This document shows positions 17,184 through 26,449 of a DNA stretch of 52,629 nucleotides, one piece after another. How positions within the stretch are numbered: the stretch's first letter is position 1; the number at the start of each line of letters is the position of its first letter. This DNA comes from Clostridia bacterium (lineage in GTDB: Bacteria > Bacillota > Clostridia > TANB77 > CAG-508): assembly GCA_022797215.1 (NCBI GenBank), contig JAAWKD010000013.1, positions 1 to 52,629 of the forward strand, given 5' to 3'. The notes under the pieces are model-generated. The model ran no database searches. It saw only the letters and a list, made by a program, of their open reading frames with translations, and was not told the origin of the DNA. The translations under genes and the position numbers were made by a program.

Positions 17184-18329
17184 ATGGAAGAATATATTAA
17201 AAAACAAAAAAGACAAAGAATCAAAAATTATTTTCTAAGTGTTATTATTTGCGTTTTACTTGTATTTATTACAGCCCTATTATATTTACTCTACCAAAAT
17301 ATTTATTTACCTAATACTAGTATGTTAACACCACAAAGAGTAGAGGCAACTAGAATGTCTCAAACAGTAGAACAAGTGAACCAAGAAAATAAAACTATTA
17401 CACAAGTATTAGAAGAGATTAATGAGTGTGTGGTAGGAATTTCAAAATTAAAAAATCCAGGAAGTACCGTATTTTTAGAAAATGGTAGCACAAGTTTAGG
17501 ATTAGGAACTGGTATGATTGTAACAGAGAATGGATATATTCTAACAAATGAACATGTATCAGGGGCAAAATATACTACTTGCTATGTTACCTTGCCAAAT
17601 GGTAAAAACTATAAAGCAAATGTCGTATGGTCAGATTCTGATATTGACTTAGCCATTGTAAAAATTAATGCTAAGAATTTAAATTATGTGACATTTGGCA
17701 ACTCTTCTACAGTAAAAGTAGGGGAAAAAGTATATGCTATAGGAAATCCTATTGGCTATGAATTTCAAAGAACAGTTACTTCTGGTATTGTAAGCGCAGT
17801 TAACCGTACGATTACGATTGAAGAAGAAGATAAATCTTCTTATATGGAAGATTTAATTCAAACAGATGCGACCATTAATCCGGGAAATAGTGGAGGGCCA
17901 CTTATAAACAGTCAAGGAGAAGTAATTGGCATTAATAGTGTGAAAATTACTTCAGCAGAGGGGATAGGATTTGCAGTACCAATTAATACTGTAAAAGCAA
18001 TTGTACAAAAATTCAAAACAGAAGATAAGTTCGAAGAAGCAACTTTAGGAATTTTTGCCTATGATAAAAATGTTATTCCCTATTTAAATAGTAATTTAAG
18101 ACTAACAAAAGGAATTTATGTAGTACAAGTTAAAATCAATTCACCAGCAGCAAAAGCGGGGATTAAGCAAAAGGATATACTAGTATCAATAGATGATATA
18201 CCACTAGAAAAAATGTGTGATTTGAGATGCTATATTTATGAAAAAAGGCCAGGAGATAAGGTACTATTAAAAGTGCTTAGAAATCAAAAAGAAGTAACTT
18301 TAGAAGTTACTTTAGGAAGGGGAAATTAA
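17184..18329 (+). CDS. Membrane-anchored HtrA/DegP-like serine protease with PDZ
   Basis: 381 aa from the ATG that follows GAGGGA; an upstream ATG in the same frame (17136) reads through the REP remnant and is unlikely. One N-terminal membrane segment (about residues 16-38), then a trypsin-like domain with the triad His in LTNEHVSGA, Asp in SDIDLAIVKI and Ser in NPGNSGGPL, then a C-terminal PDZ domain (GIKQKDILVSIDDIPL). It degrades or processes misfolded envelope proteins outside the membrane. It is 2 bp from the next gene, so probably in an operon with it. Confidence 0.92.
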   Translation: MEEYIKKQKRQRIKNYFLSVIICVLLVFITALLYLLYQNIYLPNTSMLTPQRVEATRMSQTVEQVNQENKTITQVLEEINECVVGISKLKNPGSTVFLENGSTSLGLGTGMIVTENGYILTNEHVSGAKYTTCYVTLPNGKNYKANVVWSDSDIDLAIVKINAKNLNYVTFGNSSTVKVGEKVYAIGNPIGYEFQRTVTSGIVSAVNRTITIEEEDKSSYMEDLIQTDATINPGNSGGPLINSQGEVIGINSVKITSAEGIGFAVPINTVKAIVQKFKTEDKFEEATLGIFAYDKNVIPYLNSNLRLTKGIYVVQVKINSPAAKAGIKQKDILVSIDDIPLEKMCDLRCYIYEKRPGDKVLLKVLRNQKEVTLEVTLGRGN

Positions 18330-18331
18330 TT

Positions 18332-19849
18332 ATGAAATCTTATTGGATAGAAAGTGTGAAATCAGAAAGAAAACAATTTCCAAATTTAGAAGAAGATACA
18401 GAGGTAGATGTATGTATTATAGGGGGAGGCCTAACAGGCCTAACGACTGCTTATTATTTGTCAAAAACAAATTTGAAAGTAGCATTAGTAGAAAAAGATA
18501 GAATATGTGAACACACAAGTGGAAATACAACTGCTAAAATTACTAGTGAGCATGGGCTATTTTATGATTATCTAATTCAATCGCAAGGAGAAGAAAAAGC
18601 AAAACAGTATTTGCAAGCAAATGAGCAAGCTATTCAAAATATTGAGAAAATTGTAAAAGAGGAAAATATTGATTGTGACTTTCAAAGACAGGATAATTAT
18701 GTATATACATTAAAAGCAGAAGAAGTATTAAAAATAAAGAAAGAAGTAGAAGCCGTAAACTCTTTAGGTTTTCAAGCAAAATTTGTTTCTAATGTAGACT
18801 TACCTTTTAGAACCTTAGGAGCAATTAGTTTTCCAAATCAAGCACAGTTTAATCCTTGCAAATATGCCAATGGATTAGTAAGAGCTATTCGAAAACAAGA
18901 CAAAGTGCTTATTTTTGAAAAAACGAAAGTAACAGATGTAAAAAGTGGAAAAGAAGATAAATATACCATTACTACAGAAAATGGAAATAATATAACAGCA
19001 AAATATGTAGTGTTAGCAAGTCATTATCCTATTATTAATATACCAGGTTACTACTTTTTAAAAATGTATCAGGAGATGTCTTATTTAATCGCAATAGAAA
19101 CTAAAATGCCATTGCCAAAGGGAATGTATATTAATAGCGAAAAACCAACAGTTTCTTTTCGAGTAGCGCAAAATAACGAAAAAGAATTATTGCTAATAGG
19201 TGGAATGGGACACAAAACAGGGGAAAGAAAGGATATTTCAGACAGTTACGAAAAGTTAGAAGCAATTGCCAAACAGTATTATCCAGACTGCATAGTAAAA
19301 TATCGTTGGTGTACAGAAGATTGTATTTCTTTAGATAAAATTCCGTATATTGGTGAATTCTCTAATTTAATGCCTAATGTGTATCTAGGAACAGGATATA
19401 AAAAATGGGGAATGACTACTTCTAATGTAGCTGCCAATATCATTGTAGATAAAATTTTAGAAAGACAAAATCCTTATGAAGAAGTATTTACTTCTACAAG
19501 ATTAGAACCAATTAAAAATCACAAAGAATTAGGAAATATGGTAAAAGAAGTAGCAACTTCATGGACAGTAGAAAAATTGAAAGTACCAGATGAAAAATTA
19601 CAAGATATTAAGCCTGGAGCAGGAGGATTAATTGAATTTGAAGATAAAAAAGTGGGAGCTTATCGTGAAGAAAGTGGGAAGTTGTATATAGTTAAGCCAG
19701 TGTGTAGTCATTTAGGATGTGAGTTGACATGGAATAGTTTGGAAAAAACGTGGGATTGTCCTTGCCATGGTTCTAGGTTTACGTACAAAGGTAAGTCCAT
19801 TTATGATCCGAGTATTAAAGATTTAGAAGTAATAGAAAAAGAAGAATAG
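18332..19849 (+). CDS. FAD-dependent oxidoreductase fused to a Rieske domain
   Basis: 505 aa. The N-terminal DAO-type FAD domain has the dinucleotide motif CIIGGGLTGLTTAYYLS and GTGYKKWGMTTSN. The C-terminal Rieske [2Fe-2S] domain has CSHLGCEL and CPCHGSRF (Cys-X-His and Cys-X2-His ligands). This architecture is like Bacillus YhfW. The substrate is unknown. A terminator at 19921-19953 ends the unit. Confidence 0.9.
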   Translation: MKSYWIESVKSERKQFPNLEEDTEVDVCIIGGGLTGLTTAYYLSKTNLKVALVEKDRICEHTSGNTTAKITSEHGLFYDYLIQSQGEEKAKQYLQANEQAIQNIEKIVKEENIDCDFQRQDNYVYTLKAEEVLKIKKEVEAVNSLGFQAKFVSNVDLPFRTLGAISFPNQAQFNPCKYANGLVRAIRKQDKVLIFEKTKVTDVKSGKEDKYTITTENGNNITAKYVVLASHYPIINIPGYYFLKMYQEMSYLIAIETKMPLPKGMYINSEKPTVSFRVAQNNEKELLLIGGMGHKTGERKDISDSYEKLEAIAKQYYPDCIVKYRWCTEDCISLDKIPYIGEFSNLMPNVYLGTGYKKWGMTTSNVAANIIVDKILERQNPYEEVFTSTRLEPIKNHKELGNMVKEVATSWTVEKLKVPDEKLQDIKPGAGGLIEFEDKKVGAYREESGKLYIVKPVCSHLGCELTWNSLEKTWDCPCHGSRFTYKGKSIYDPSIKDLEVIEKEE

Positions 19850-19920
19850 AGATTTTTCATTTTTCTCGAAAATAGTTGAAAAATGGTATTTGAAATGATA
19901 TAATTTGAAAAATACCAAAG

Positions 19921-19955
19921 AAGATAGTTGTAAAGGTGCAACTATCTTTTTTTGT
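19921..19955 (+). terminator. Intrinsic terminator
   Basis: AAGATAGTTG (19921-19930) pairs perfectly with CAACTATCTT (19939-19948), followed by a T run. Confidence 0.85.
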
Positions 19956-20012
19956 GAAAAATGAAATAACAATAATAAAGTGGAATATTTTTGATAAAGT
20001 GAGGAAGAAAAA

Positions 20013-20723
20013 ATGGAACCAATACAAGGAAAAAGCGAAAAGGAATTAAAGTGCAAATTTAAGATACAAGATAGAGAGACTATAAAGCAAATTGTGCAAG
20101 ATACTTTAGCAGCTTACCAAATTATGCCAGTAAGTGATGCAAAATTAAAGCCACAAGTAGACGAGTATTTTGATACACCAGAATATCTGTTAGCGCATAG
20201 AGAACATTCTTTAAGGGTAAGAGAAATGAAAGATGGAGGAATAGAGGGAACCTATAAAATAGGAGGAAAACAAGGAGAGGCTATTTTAGATAGACCAGAG
20301 GCAACTATAATGATACAAGAGAAGAGTGCTAGAGCATTAATAGAAGGTGCAAAGGAACAATATAGAATTGATTTACCAGAAGGAATCGTATCTGCTATTT
20401 TTGTAGAAAATCAAAGAGTAAAACAAGATTATAGTATAAGAGGTATTGAATTAGAGTTAGCATTTGATGATGTAACAAACATAGATGCAAACACAGGAAA
20501 ACGAAAAAAGGCGTCTCGTGATGAGTTTGAAATAGAGTTTAAAAGTGATATAGAACCAGAGAAGGCAGAAGAAATTATGGAAAGAATATGGCTTACTGTC
20601 TTAAGAAAATGTAGTGAGCAGGGAATTTGGATTCAAAAGAGCAAACATAATAAATATGTATCTGCTTTAATTGATTTAGGAATTATATCAGATAAAGATA
20701 GAGTGCCAGAAGAACAAAAATAA
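20013..20723 (+). CDS. CYTH domain protein (triphosphate tunnel family)
   Basis: 236 aa. The N-terminal EKELKCKFK is the ExExK-like first strand of CYTH proteins. SLRVREMKDGG, GTYKIGG and IELELAFDD follow as alternating basic and acidic strands of the tunnel, and DEFEIEFKSD carries paired acidic residues for metal binding. The family includes thiamine triphosphatases, inorganic triphosphatases and class IV adenylate cyclases; which one cannot be told here. It is a single gene with an AGTGAGGAAG ribosome binding site. Confidence 0.85.
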   Translation: MEPIQGKSEKELKCKFKIQDRETIKQIVQDTLAAYQIMPVSDAKLKPQVDEYFDTPEYLLAHREHSLRVREMKDGGIEGTYKIGGKQGEAILDRPEATIMIQEKSARALIEGAKEQYRIDLPEGIVSAIFVENQRVKQDYSIRGIELELAFDDVTNIDANTGKRKKASRDEFEIEFKSDIEPEKAEEIMERIWLTVLRKCSEQGIWIQKSKHNKYVSALIDLGIISDKDRVPEEQK

Positions 20724-20783
20724 TAGAAAAGAAGGAATTATCTATGAAAATGGGTAATTTCTTTTTTATTTTATAAAAAGATA

Positions 20784-20813
20784 TTGACAGTTGAATAAGT
20801 ATTCACATATAAT
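20784..20813 (+). promoter_or_regulatory. Promoter of the metal operon
   Basis: TTGACA (20784-20789), 18 bp, TATAAT (20808-20813): consensus hexamers. The first ArsR operator lies in the spacer. Confidence 0.85.
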
Positions 20814-20839
20814 AATATTAAAGTTGAATAAACATTCAA
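20792..20839. promoter_or_regulatory. Two ArsR/CadC-type operators
   Basis: TGAATAAGTATTCA (20792-20805) lies between -35 and -10, and TTGAATAAACATTCAA (20824-20839) lies just downstream. Both match the imperfect TGAA-N-TTCA palindromes bound by SmtB/ArsR repressors, here most likely the product of the next gene. Confidence 0.8.
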
Positions 20840-20856
20840 TTAAAGGAGGGGAATAA

Positions 20857-21219
20857 ATGTCTAGAAATGAGTTTATATGTGATTGTAGTGTTATTCATCA
20901 AGAAGTAGTAGATCATACAAGAAAAAATATGCCAGAGGAGAATATCTTTAATAAATTAGCAGAGTTTTTTAAGATTATTGGTGACACTACTAGAGTAAAG
21001 ATTTTATTTGCTTTAGATCAAAATGAAATGTGTGTATGTGATATTGCTAATGTTTTAGGAATGAGCAAATCATCGATTTCACATCAATTGGGGACTTTAA
21101 GGAGAAGCGGAATTGTAAAATGTAGAAAATCAGGGAAAGAAGTTTTTTATATGCTAGATGATGAACATATAAAGAAGGTTTTTGAAATAGGTATTGAACA
21201 TATAGAACATAAAAAATAG
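20857..21219 (+). CDS. cadC: ArsR/SmtB family metal-sensing repressor (CadC-like)
   Basis: 120 aa winged helix. The N-terminal Cys pair (FICDCSVIH) and the alpha3 motif EMCVCDIANVL form the thiol site typical of CadC (Cd/Pb/Zn). The recognition helix is MSKSSISHQLGTLRRSGIV. It should repress the promoter at 20784-20813 and be released by metal. It starts after GGAGGGG and is first in a three-gene operon with an HMA protein and a P-type ATPase. Confidence 0.9.
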   Translation: MSRNEFICDCSVIHQEVVDHTRKNMPEENIFNKLAEFFKIIGDTTRVKILFALDQNEMCVCDIANVLGMSKSSISHQLGTLRRSGIVKCRKSGKEVFYMLDDEHIKKVFEIGIEHIEHKK

Positions 21220-21231
21220 GGAGGAAAGAAT

Positions 21232-21447
21232 ATGAAGAGTAAATTTAAGATAAAAGGACTAGATTGTGCTAACTGTGCTGCAGACTTAGAAAGAACAATA
21301 GAGAAAATAGAAGGGATACAAAAAGTAAGTATTAATTTTATAACACAAAAAATGGAATTAGAATATGATGAAAAAGAAGAAATCATTCAAAAGGTAAAAA
21401 AGGTAATAAAAAAAGAAGAGCCTGAGGTAATAATAGAGGAGATTTAG
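21232..21447 (+). CDS. Heavy-metal-associated (HMA) domain protein
   Basis: 71 aa, a single ferredoxin-like HMA domain with the metal motif GLDCANCA and acidic Glu-rich end. It corresponds to the N-terminal metal-binding domain that CadA/ZntA pumps usually carry, here as a separate chain between repressor and pump. Probable role: metal delivery to the pump. It has a GGGAGGAAAG ribosome binding site 12 bp after the repressor stop. Confidence 0.88.
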   Translation: MKSKFKIKGLDCANCAADLERTIEKIEGIQKVSINFITQKMELEYDEKEEIIQKVKKVIKKEEPEVIIEEI

Positions 21448-21459
21448 GAGGAAAGAGCT

Positions 21460-23304
21460 ATGAGGAAAAAAGGGATTAAAATTATTGTTGCACTAGTATT
21501 ATACTTTATAGCATTAATTATAAAATTTTCCAATGAATGGATAAATAACGCAATATATGTTGTAGCTTATTTAACTGTTGGATTAGAAATTGTAAGAAAA
21601 GCATTTAGAAATATAATAAAAGGTAAAGTTTTTGATGAAAACTTTTTAATGACAGTTGCTACTATTGGTGCATTTGGAATTGGTGAATTTCCAGAAGCGG
21701 TTGCTGTGATGTTATTTTATCAAGTAGGAGAATTATTCCAAAGCTATGCAGTAGATAAATCAAGAAAATCTATTGCAAGTTTGATGGATATTAGACCAGA
21801 TTTCGCTAATATAGAAAAAGATGGAAAAATTGAAAGAATAGATCCAGACGAAGTAAAAGCTGGAGAAATCATTGTTATAAAACCAGGCGAAAAAATACCA
21901 TTAGATGGTTATGTGGTAGAAGGAAAAACTAGTTTAGATACTAAAGCCTTAACAGGAGAAGCTTTACCAAAAGAAATAGAAGAAGGAGAAGAAGTACTAA
22001 GTGGTTGTATTAATTTAAATGGTGTAATTAAGGTAAAAGTAACAAAGGAATATGGAGAATCTACAGTAAGCAAAATATTAGATTTAGTAGAAAATGCAAG
22101 TAACAAAAAATCAAAATCAGAAAATTTTATTACAAAGTTTGCTAGATATTATACGCCTGTTGTTGTTATAATAGCAGTCATTCTTGCGATATTACCTCCT
22201 CTCATTATTTCAAATGCTACTTTCTCAGATTGGTTATATAGGGCTTTATCATTTCTTGTAGTATCTTGCCCTTGTGCTTTAGTTATCTCTATTCCATTAA
22301 GCTTTTTTGGTGGAATTGGTGGAGCATCCAAAATGGGAGTTTTGATAAAAGGGAGTAATTATTTAGAACAATTGGCAAATACTGAAATTGTGGTATTTGA
22401 TAAAACTGGAACATTAACAGAAGGCATTTTTGAAGTACAGAAAATAGAGGCCGTAGGGATAAGCAAGGAAGAACTTTTAAAGATAACAGCATATGCTGAA
22501 AATTATTCAAATCATCCTATTTCCTTATCTGTTAAGAGGGCTTATGGAAAGGAAATTGATGAGAAGCAAATTATTGAGACAGAAGAATTATCTGGTTTAG
22601 GAATTGTTGCTAAAATAGAAGAGCAAGAAGTGTTAGTGGGCAATGAAAAATTAATGAGGGAAAAACAAATCAATTTTACTAAATGCAACGAGATAGGAAC
22701 TGTTTTGTATATAGCAATAGATGGGAGATATGCAGGCTATCTTGTAATTGCAGATAGGATAAAACAAGATGCAAAACAAGCAATTCAAGAGTTAAAGAAA
22801 AATCATATTAAACAAACTATTATGCTGACAGGTGACAAGAAAGAAGTGGGAGAAAGAGTAGCTAAAGAGTTAGCTATAGATAAGATTTATACAGAGCTAC
22901 TTCCAACTGGAAAAGTAGAAAAAGTAGAAGAATTATTAAGAGAAAAAAGTGAAAAAGGAAAATTAGTATTTGTAGGGGACGGTATCAATGATGCACCAGT
23001 TTTAGCAATTTCTGATATTGGAATAGCTATGGGAGCATTAGGATCAGATGCAACTATAGAAACAGCAGATGTAGTACTTATGACAGATGAACCATCTAAA
23101 ATAGTAAATGCAATTCAGCTAGCTAAGAAAACAATGAACATTGTAAAGCAAAACATTGTATTTGCCATTTTTATAAAAGTATTAGTTTTAGTGCTAAGTG
23201 CTTTTGGAATATCTACTATGTGGGAAGCTGTATTTGCAGATGTGGGTGTTTCGGTAATTGCAATTATCAATGCTTTAAGAGTACTTAAGGTAAAGAATAG
23301 GTAA
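21460..23304 (+). CDS. cadA: P1B-type Cd/Zn/Pb-exporting ATPase
   Basis: 614 aa, a little short for CadA because it has no N-terminal HMA domain (supplied by the preceding gene). Motifs in order: actuator LTGEALP, transmembrane SCPCALV (the CPC metal site), phosphorylation DKTGTLTEG, HP motif SNHPIS, hinge MLTGDKKEVGE and GDGINDAPVLA. It pumps soft divalent metals out of the cell. It is the last gene before the tRNA remnant. Confidence 0.93.
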   Translation: MRKKGIKIIVALVLYFIALIIKFSNEWINNAIYVVAYLTVGLEIVRKAFRNIIKGKVFDENFLMTVATIGAFGIGEFPEAVAVMLFYQVGELFQSYAVDKSRKSIASLMDIRPDFANIEKDGKIERIDPDEVKAGEIIVIKPGEKIPLDGYVVEGKTSLDTKALTGEALPKEIEEGEEVLSGCINLNGVIKVKVTKEYGESTVSKILDLVENASNKKSKSENFITKFARYYTPVVVIIAVILAILPPLIISNATFSDWLYRALSFLVVSCPCALVISIPLSFFGGIGGASKMGVLIKGSNYLEQLANTEIVVFDKTGTLTEGIFEVQKIEAVGISKEELLKITAYAENYSNHPISLSVKRAYGKEIDEKQIIETEELSGLGIVAKIEEQEVLVGNEKLMREKQINFTKCNEIGTVLYIAIDGRYAGYLVIADRIKQDAKQAIQELKKNHIKQTIMLTGDKKEVGERVAKELAIDKIYTELLPTGKVEKVEELLREKSEKGKLVFVGDGINDAPVLAISDIGIAMGALGSDATIETADVVLMTDEPSKIVNAIQLAKKTMNIVKQNIVFAIFIKVLVLVLSAFGISTMWEAVFADVGVSVIAIINALRVLKVKNR

Positions 23305-23308
23305 TAGA

Positions 23309-23356
23309 TTTTACAGTTGTACTTATATATTAATAAAGATAAGTACAATTGTAAAA
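23309..23356. promoter_or_regulatory. 18-bp inverted repeat related to the abiE operator
   Basis: TTTTACAGTTGTACTTAT (23309-23326) and ATAAGTACAATTGTAAAA (23339-23356) are inverted copies with one mismatch. The same half sequence forms the repeat before abiEi (26389-26442). It lies between the ATPase stop and the tRNA fragment; it may be a second AbiEi binding site or act as a terminator. Confidence 0.6.
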
Positions 23357-23389
23357 ACAAAAAAAGCCTTCAAATAGCTTTGAAGACTT
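23357..23389 (-). terminator. Terminator of the tRNA-Arg remnant
   Basis: On the minus strand a stem of GTCTTCAAA and TTTGAAGGC with loop GCTA is followed by a T run, immediately after the tRNA CCA end. Confidence 0.75.
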
Positions 23390-23439
<50 letters not shown>

Positions 23440-23723
23440 TTATAATATCTATGAAAAAACTGCTAATATCAATACAATGCAGTAATGTCAATAATTTAAA
23501 GAATATTCAAAAATTTAAAATAGTTTAAAAAGGTGTAATAAAAGTTAAAAAAGTTTCAAAAAAAGCATTATTATTGGGGAATGCAAAAAAATTGGGGAAC
23601 GCATAATTTTACGACAATAAGTCTATTAAATTTATAAAATATATTAAAATTATTAGTTAATTTATAGAAATATCCTACAAAATATGGTAATATATACTTG
23701 TTAATTAACAAGGGGGATATATT
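23440..23723. other. Non-coding left end of island A
   Basis: AT-rich DNA with no gene. It holds two near-identical ATTGGGGAA(T/C)GCA words (about 23574-23605) and ends in the perfect palindrome CTTGTTAATTAACAAG (23697-23712), which overlaps a TATACT -10-like box and lies directly before the ribosome binding site of the next gene. The palindrome is a candidate operator. Confidence 0.5.
23697..23712. promoter_or_regulatory. 16-bp perfect palindrome, candidate operator
   Basis: CTTGTTAATTAACAAG overlaps a TATACT box (23693-23698) and ends next to the GGGGGAT ribosome binding site of the gene at 23724. Confidence 0.5.
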
Positions 23724-24884
23724 ATGGATTTGTTAAATGTATTATCAAATTTAAGAGGAAGTGGAAAAACAAAAAAATTAGAAGCAATTGCAGATTATGT
23801 TGAAGAAAATTATAATCAGCATTATGAATTTGAACAAGCAGAAGATATATTAGATACAGGAATAAATTATAGTAAAGATGATTATGACAACTTTATGGAT
23901 ATAGTAACAAGAAATCATAGTAGACATACTCCGTTTTATATATATAGAATGAATTTGAGAGAAAATAAAAAAACTAATGATTTAGAACAATTATTATGCC
24001 AAATTTCGCAAGAAATAGCAAATCATGATGCAGATAGTAGATATCGATTTACAAAAGTAGACTTAAAAAAGAATAACATATTAGAAATGGTTATCTATTA
24101 CGAGCAATACAACACTTTTTATAAAGGAGGAGAGAGACAAAGGGATGGAGTAATTAAAAAAGGTATGATTCGAGTAATTTTTAATATAAAAGATCAATAC
24201 CTTTATATTAATATTGGTGAAGACGCTATAAACAATATAGTGAGAAAATTTTTAACTGAGAATTTGTATACCTGTATAGAGATAGAACCATTAAGAGTAA
24301 CTGAAGCAAATATAAAATATAATGGTCCAATTGGGAATGACAAAGTAACTATATTTATGTTAGAGCTTCTAACTCAAAAGTTAAAGGAAGAAAATGATTT
24401 TATAATTAATGACTACATAAAAATAGGGATATCTAACCCTAGTAATGACAAGATAAAATCAGTTATGCTAAAAGGAAATAATTTATTAGAAGACAAAGAT
24501 ATAGCAAGCAAAATACAAAATGGGTTTAAATTGAAGACAGCAGATTTTAGTTCAAATTATATACAGTTAAATAATTCAAACGTATTGAACTTTACTGTAA
24601 GTATTAGCATTCTAAGTACAGTGAAAATTTCTATTATTGAGTCAACGGATAGGAGAAAAAATTTAGAGATAGTAAAAAAAATAAGTGATAATATATTTAA
24701 TTTATTAAATACAGAGATTACTTTAAAAAGTGACGTGATTACACATTATTTTGGAAGTGTGAAAAGTATAATACAAGCACAAAAGAGAGCAACAATATAT
24801 GCTATAATGGAGCAGATAAAGCAAGACGAAGAGTTAAAAAAACATTTTAAAAAGATTAAAAATATTATTAGTAATGCTATTTAG
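23724..24884 (+). CDS. Hypothetical protein of island A
   Basis: 386 aa, not recognised. Charged and soluble, with a Lys/Asn-rich composition and no membrane segment or signal. An early GSGKTKKLEAIADYVEEN stretch recalls a P-loop, but the consensus GxxxxGK[ST] is not met. It is first in a likely operon: the next gene starts 12 bp after its stop with a strong AGGAGG site. A phage-defence or maintenance role is possible from context (AbiE lies downstream), without direct evidence. Confidence 0.65.
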   Translation: MDLLNVLSNLRGSGKTKKLEAIADYVEENYNQHYEFEQAEDILDTGINYSKDDYDNFMDIVTRNHSRHTPFYIYRMNLRENKKTNDLEQLLCQISQEIANHDADSRYRFTKVDLKKNNILEMVIYYEQYNTFYKGGERQRDGVIKKGMIRVIFNIKDQYLYINIGEDAINNIVRKFLTENLYTCIEIEPLRVTEANIKYNGPIGNDKVTIFMLELLTQKLKEENDFIINDYIKIGISNPSNDKIKSVMLKGNNLLEDKDIASKIQNGFKLKTADFSSNYIQLNNSNVLNFTVSISILSTVKISIIESTDRRKNLEIVKKISDNIFNLLNTEITLKSDVITHYFGSVKSIIQAQKRATIYAIMEQIKQDEELKKHFKKIKNIISNAI

Positions 24885-24896
24885 GAGGAAAAAGAA

Positions 24897-25455
24897 TTGT
24901 ATATAAATAGTTTTTATATATTAATTCCAAAACGGAAACTATAAAGGCAGAATAAAAGAGATTATGTTTAGAGAGAATGATTGTATTTATGAAATAGTAT
25001 ATAACGATAAAGAACAAATAAGTATTTATATAACTATATTTAATGGAAAAGAAGCTCTTAAAAGTAAAAGAATTGTTATTTTACTATATAAAAGATTTTA
25101 TATAGTGTTTACGCAATTGTACACAGAAGTACAAATAGTAAAAGAACTATTAAAAAATAGATTCAATATTGTTAGTGATATCAGAGATTTTACCAATAAA
25201 GAATATATTAGATTTGTTACTCAGTATAAAATAAATAGTATGTATGTATTAAAAAATGATAAAATAATTAATATTAAAATAAAGAAAAATCGAGAGATCA
25301 TACGACATATAGAGAATTTATACTCAACCGTTTTTATATTAAAGTGTAAAGATGTTTCTTATATTATAAATATGCCCAAATTTGGGTTATTTCATATAGG
25401 GACACAAAAGAGAGAGGATATAATCAATATTTTGGAGGGATTAAAAATTGCTTGA
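24897..25455 (+). CDS. Hypothetical protein of island A, requires one CGGA four-base step
   Basis: 185 aa if CGGA at 24933-24936 is read as one glycine. The TTG at 24897 has a strong AGGAGG site at ideal spacing and begins MYINSFYILIPK; normal triplet reading then meets CGG and stops three codons later. Skipping the C gives GNYKGRIKEI and joins exactly the frame of the long downstream ORF, whose first ATG (24964) has no good ribosome binding site. Mixed basic and beta-rich, not recognised. It overlaps the next gene by 8 bp. It shows the CGGN rule outside the conjugative element. Confidence 0.7.
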
Positions 25456-26380
25456 TATTATGAATGAGATATTAGTTTTATTTGGAGATATTCAAAATGT
25501 AAACTATATAGAATATGTGTTTCAAATAATACAACTTATAATGACAATAATTACTTTTTTAACCGTATTTATGAGTGTACATTATCAAGAAAATATAGTG
25601 AAACTTCAAAGAGCCAAAATGGAAATTAGATTAGAAGAAGACATGTTAAAGGTTAAAAGATTACTCTACGACTATATTTATATGCAGAACTATGCTATAA
25701 AACATTATAAGAGTACATTAAAAATATTTAATTTTTTTTCATTCGCAATCTTATATATATCTATGATTTGTGCATTTATATATTCAGCATATTTATCAAT
25801 AATGGCAATACTATTAATTTGGAGTACCGAGATGGTTTTTCTACTAGCTGTGTATTTTATATCAAGAAAACTGTATGGAAAGATAGAAGAAACTGATATT
25901 GATAGTTTTTTTAATTACAATAAAATAGATAATCTATATAATAATGACTTAAAAATAAAACCCACAATTAAAATTACTTTACCTAAAAGCGAAAGCAAAT
26001 ATATTGTAGAAATAATCTTACCATATTACTTTTATGATTTTGAATGTGTTGTAATGATGAGCAATGTTAAGAACTGTATAGAAATATTAGCAAAAGGCGA
26101 GGCTAAAAGAGAGATAACAGGACAAGACATATTGAATGATTATATAATCAGTAATACATTTGATCAAGAATTTAAGTATATAAATCAGGAAATTTGTATC
26201 TTTACCAAAAATGAAAAAGGATGGAGTACGTACAAAGCAAATATATGTAAGAGGGAAGAAGAATATTGTACAACAATTGAAATAGTGGCAGAGAAATTAA
26301 TACAGTATAAACAACTATCACCAATTGCAATTTCAAATATAAATAAAATACAAAGTAATACTATAGAAATAGTAAATTAA
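25448..26380 (+). CDS. Hypothetical membrane protein of island A
   Basis: 310 aa from a TTG after GGAGGGA; it overlaps the previous gene by 8 bp (coupling). A hydrophobic helix at about residues 22-42 and two closely spaced ones at about 95-140 suggest three membrane segments, followed by a soluble C-terminal half. Not recognised. Together with the two preceding genes it forms a three-gene unit next to the AbiE pair, which could be an undescribed defence or membrane-effector module. Confidence 0.65.
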   Translation: MLDIMNEILVLFGDIQNVNYIEYVFQIIQLIMTIITFLTVFMSVHYQENIVKLQRAKMEIRLEEDMLKVKRLLYDYIYMQNYAIKHYKSTLKIFNFFSFAILYISMICAFIYSAYLSIMAILLIWSTEMVFLLAVYFISRKLYGKIEETDIDSFFNYNKIDNLYNNDLKIKPTIKITLPKSESKYIVEIILPYYFYDFECVVMMSNVKNCIEILAKGEAKREITGQDILNDYIISNTFDQEFKYINQEICIFTKNEKGWSTYKANICKREEEYCTTIEIVAEKLIQYKQLSPIAISNINKIQSNTIEIVN

Positions 26381-26388
26381 AAAACATA

Positions 26389-26442
26389 CCTCTTTACAAT
26401 TGTACTTAAATATGATAAAATATAAGTACGATTGTAAAGAGG
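26389..26442. promoter_or_regulatory. abiE promoter with overlapping inverted repeat
   Basis: Left arm 26389-26408 (CCTCTTTACAATTGTACTTA) and right arm 26423-26442 are inverted with one mismatch. A -35 TTTACA (26393-26398) and -10 TAAAAT (26416-26421) with 17-bp spacing lie within it. AbiEi proteins are known to autorepress by binding inverted repeats in their promoter. Confidence 0.8.
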
Positions 26443-26449
26443 TGATAAA

